Origin: Sphingobacterium sp. UBA6711
Lineage (GTDB): Bacteria; Bacteroidota; Bacteroidia; Sphingobacteriales; Sphingobacteriaceae
Assembly: GCA_002454415.1 (NCBI GenBank)
Contig: DKIT01000039.1
Span: 92,871-100,696 of the forward strand
Direction: 5' to 3'
Length of the DNA stretch: 7,826 nt
Part shown: piece after piece, positions 5,596 through 7,826 of the stretch
Layout of the letters: each line of letters opens with the position of its first letter
Numbering within the stretch: position 1 is the stretch's first letter
The notes under the pieces: model-generated
Seen by the model: only the letters and a program-made list of their open reading frames with translations
Told to the model about the DNA's origin: nothing
Database searches by the model: none
Translations under genes and position numbers: made by a program

Positions 5596-7665
5596 ATGAA
5601 GTTTATCGTACGCGTATTAGCCGCATTGTGTTTCTTGATAGTCTATTCGGTGAATGTCATTGCCCAAAGCAAGGATGATTGGAGTAGCGCACTGGATTCT
5701 GCCCGAGCGAAAGAAGATGGGAAGAAAGATTCCGTGATCTTAACGTCAAAATATATTCGATATGCAACATTGGATATGCTCAAAAAAGGAACTTATACTC
5801 GTCAAATCGATACTTCACATCACAATTATCAATATTATAACCCGCAGAATTTACCATGGAATCCAAGTATAAATCTTGGAGCCTATGGTTTGGCTACACG
5901 GGATTTACTGTTCCAACCTAAAAAAACAATAGGTTTTCAGTCTGGTTTTACGGCTTTGGAACGCTACCTATTGAACCCTGATTCGGTTCAATATTTCCGG
6001 GCCCGGGCCCGTTATTCGGAGTTGTCGGCGGTGGGATTCTTTTTTAATGATCAGGTTTTTAGAGCCCGGGTTGCCCAAAATATCAATTCGCAATGGAACA
6101 TGAGTGTCGATTTCCATTCAACAAAAACGGATGGTTTCTACCTGAACCAAAATTACTCAGACCTAAGGGCGTCGGTTGCTTCTTGGTATGAATCCAAAAA
6201 CAATCGCTATAACCTCTTGATCAATGGGGTATTTAATCGCTTGGATGCGATGGAGAATGGATCTATCATAGAAAATAATCCATTTGATCCTGAAAAGAGA
6301 CAGGCGCCAGATCGGTTTCCGACAAAATTTAGAGACGTGAGTAAAACAACCGTGCCCCGGTCAAAGTGGTGGGATAATTCTTTTTTCTTGCGTCAGTCGC
6401 TCTATCTGGGGCGCTTAGATACAATAGATAAAGGAAAGCCAACCATGCAAATCCACCCAACGAATAGCATGGCCCATAACACACGTCTGAGGAGGCAGAC
6501 ATATAATTTCTTCAAGAATATGAATGACGATTATAATGCCTTGCCCTACAACAATAATGCGATAACGCTCAATAACGATAGAACGTACATTACCAATGTA
6601 TCCAATGAATTTGAATACAATTTCTTTTTGCGTGGTAAGTCCGTTTTTAAAAATGAGGCCAAGTTAAACCTGGCATTTCAACATGATATGAACTGGGTAG
6701 AGCAGAGTCAGTTAGATCAGCTGAGATATGATACCAATAAAGCAGCATATCCTAATCCGCTTAAAAAACTTCCTGATAGTACTACATTTGATCGCTTCTA
6801 TCAAAATGGAATGATCAAAGGAGAATTGGGGTATAAGTTTTCAGATCGTCTTGATTTCAGTTTGAAAGCAAATCAAATCGTATTTGGACATAATATTGGC
6901 GATTTTCTGTACGAAGCGAAAGCGGATATTTCAATGGGCGACAAGATAGGGAAGGTTACGCTTTCTGCCTACTCGCAGAATAAGTCTCCTGAAATGGTTT
7001 TTGAGAACCTAAATTATACCTATGGAAAATGGAATGATCTGGATTTGAAAAAGACTAAAATTCAGAATCTGGGCTTTCAATATGCTAATCCAATGTTGGG
7101 TTTTCATGGAAAAGTGGAGTATTTTTTAATGAATAACTACAGCTATTTTCAGGAAATATCAAATGCGCAAAACGACCCAAAGAAAGATAAATGGATAAAC
7201 CCCGCGCAACTGGATAAAGCTAATTTATTGAAAGTGACCGTGGGCCAAAAATTCAAGTTCAATCGTTTTACGTTCGATAACCTGGTCGTTTATCAAAAGA
7301 CTGATCAACAAAATGTTTTGGCTATTCCTGAGTTGTATACCTGGCATAGCTTTTATTATAGCAACCTTTTTTACAAGGTTATTGATTACAGTATCGGTAT
7401 TGATGCTAAATTTAATACGCCTTATGCCAATCCCAACTATTCCATAGGGACGGGACAATTTTATAATGCTGATCAGCAGATCGAATTTTCGAGCTATCCA
7501 GTTATGGATCTTTGGCTGACAACAAATATTCAGCGTGTAAATATGTTTCTGAGCTATAATTTCTTAAATCAGAACTTCTATCCGCACGGCTATTATACAG
7601 TGAGACGTTATCCAATGAATACAGCTAACTTTAGATTTGGTGTTTCTTGGAAGTTCTACGACTAA
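5596..7665 (+). CDS. Putative outer-membrane porin (Porin_10-like beta-barrel protein)
   Basis: A 689-residue exported protein. Residues 1-23 form a Sec signal peptide (basic MKFIVR, hydrophobic core, cleavage expected after VIA), with no lipobox. After a short charged segment comes a family-typical block, including NPSINLGAYGLATRDLLFQP (about 89-108), VFRARVAQNINSQWNMSVDF and WYESKNNRYNLLINGVFN. The remainder alternates polar and aromatic residues as in transmembrane beta strands and ends in NFRFGVSWKFYD, a barrel-type C-terminus. This matches the family annotated as putative porin (Pfam Porin_10) in Bacteroidota; assignment rests on recognition, not a search. There is no TonB box or plug domain, so it is not a TonB-dependent receptor. 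Substrate and role are unknown, and it has no clear functional tie to the PNP gene ahead. The ATG at 5596 is fixed by the signal peptide; no Shine-Dalgarno is present. Confidence 0.82.
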   Translation: MKFIVRVLAALCFLIVYSVNVIAQSKDDWSSALDSARAKEDGKKDSVILTSKYIRYATLDMLKKGTYTRQIDTSHHNYQYYNPQNLPWNPSINLGAYGLATRDLLFQPKKTIGFQSGFTALERYLLNPDSVQYFRARARYSELSAVGFFFNDQVFRARVAQNINSQWNMSVDFHSTKTDGFYLNQNYSDLRASVASWYESKNNRYNLLINGVFNRLDAMENGSIIENNPFDPEKRQAPDRFPTKFRDVSKTTVPRSKWWDNSFFLRQSLYLGRLDTIDKGKPTMQIHPTNSMAHNTRLRRQTYNFFKNMNDDYNALPYNNNAITLNNDRTYITNVSNEFEYNFFLRGKSVFKNEAKLNLAFQHDMNWVEQSQLDQLRYDTNKAAYPNPLKKLPDSTTFDRFYQNGMIKGELGYKFSDRLDFSLKANQIVFGHNIGDFLYEAKADISMGDKIGKVTLSAYSQNKSPEMVFENLNYTYGKWNDLDLKKTKIQNLGFQYANPMLGFHGKVEYFLMNNYSYFQEISNAQNDPKKDKWINPAQLDKANLLKVTVGQKFKFNRFTFDNLVVYQKTDQQNVLAIPELYTWHSFYYSNLFYKVIDYSIGIDAKFNTPYANPNYSIGTGQFYNADQQIEFSSYPVMDLWLTTNIQRVNMFLSYNFLNQNFYPHGYYTVRRYPMNTANFRFGVSWKFYD

Positions 7666-7680
7666 TTTTTTGAAAAATTA
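7663..7680 (+). terminator. A/T-only hairpin at the porin stop codon (weak terminator candidate)
   Basis: TAATTTTT (7663-7670) and AAAAATTA (7673-7680) form an 8-bp inverted repeat around TG, starting at the stop codon itself. A TGTTTTTTAG stretch follows at about 7687-7696. The stem has no G-C pairs, so it would be a poor intrinsic terminator; it is listed only because it is the sole symmetrical element between the porin and the tRNA promoter. Confidence 0.25.
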
Positions 7681-7736
7681 TATCGGTGTTTTTTAGCTTG
7701 TTGTGATGTTTGCGGCGTAAAATCTTATAAAATAAT

Positions 7737-7766
7737 TTTGAGAATAGAATTTTTAAGCTATATTTG
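7737..7766 (+). promoter_or_regulatory. Promoter for the tRNA gene
   Basis: TTTG at 7737-7740 and a perfect TATATTTG (TAnnTTTG) at 7759-7766, 18 bases apart, form a strong Bacteroidota promoter. The expected start at about 7770-7774 gives a 30-35 base leader before the tRNA. The leader contains GAACGGCGTTC (7781-7791), which can form a small hairpin, followed by TTTAAAAAA. Confidence 0.75.
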
Positions 7767-7804
7767 CACACGCAATTAGGGAACGGCGTTCTTTAAAAAA
7801 GTAT

Positions 7805-7826
7805 GGAGGCTTAGCTCAGCTGGTTC
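7805..7826 (+). tRNA. tRNA gene, 5' end only (isotype not visible)
   Basis: The last 22 bases read as the start of a tRNA: a seven-base acceptor strand GGAGGCT (7805-7811), U8 and A9 (7812-7813), the D-stem strand GCTC (7814-7817), then AGCTGGTTC with the invariant GG of the D-loop. The anticodon and 3' half lie beyond the edge, so the amino acid cannot be stated. It is preceded by a strong promoter 38 bases upstream and may head a tRNA operon. Confidence 0.88.

Noticed and set aside
5998..6011. GC-rich perfect palindrome CGGGCCCGGGCCCG inside the porin gene
   Set aside because: It encodes an Arg-Ala-Arg-Ala-Arg run within the conserved block of the protein; it is best explained by repeated CGG/GCC codons and not by a site with its own function.

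Overview
The window looks like chromosomal DNA of a Bacteroidota organism, most likely of the Sphingobacteriaceae type (Sphingobacterium/Pedobacter-like). The reasons are moderate-to-low GC, near absence of Shine-Dalgarno leaders, three good matches to the Bacteroidota promoter pattern (TTTG at -33, TAnnTTTG at -7), a Porin_10-like outer-membrane barrel protein, and a MurQ plus sodium-solute symporter pair like those in Bacteroidota muropeptide salvage loci. The genus is inferred from gene content and family resemblance, not proven. Every supported gene is on the + strand.

Region 1 (1-4543) is a tight co-directional cluster. It opens inside a family 9 glycoside hydrolase catalytic domain cut by the left edge. 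That frame stops at 1482-1484, and a polysaccharide deacetylase (NodB-like) domain continues in the -1 frame. The junction is a perfect in-frame A AAA AAG heptamer (1475-1481) immediately before the stop. The two halves may therefore be one GH9-deacetylase polypeptide made by programmed -1 frameshifting, or a fused gene broken by a one-base loss (real or sequencing) in a homopolymer. Next come murQ (N-acetylmuramic acid 6-phosphate etherase) and an SSS-family sodium-solute symporter that is plausibly the MurNAc/anhydroMurNAc importer. Together they read as a cell-wall amino-sugar salvage unit: glycan trimming, uptake, then conversion of MurNAc-6-P to GlcNAc-6-P. No MurNAc kinase is in the window.

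Region 2 (4544-5486) holds a purine nucleoside phosphorylase behind its own promoter. A 19-bp inverted repeat brackets the -7 element and runs up to the start codon. Two positions of the enzyme's active site look more MTAP-like than classical PNP.

Region 3 (5487-7826) holds a 689-residue putative porin, with a probable promoter overlapping the stop codon of the preceding gene, followed by a strong promoter and the first 22 bases of a tRNA gene cut by the right edge. No gap without a gene exceeds 140 bases. No mobile element, CRISPR array or rRNA was seen.
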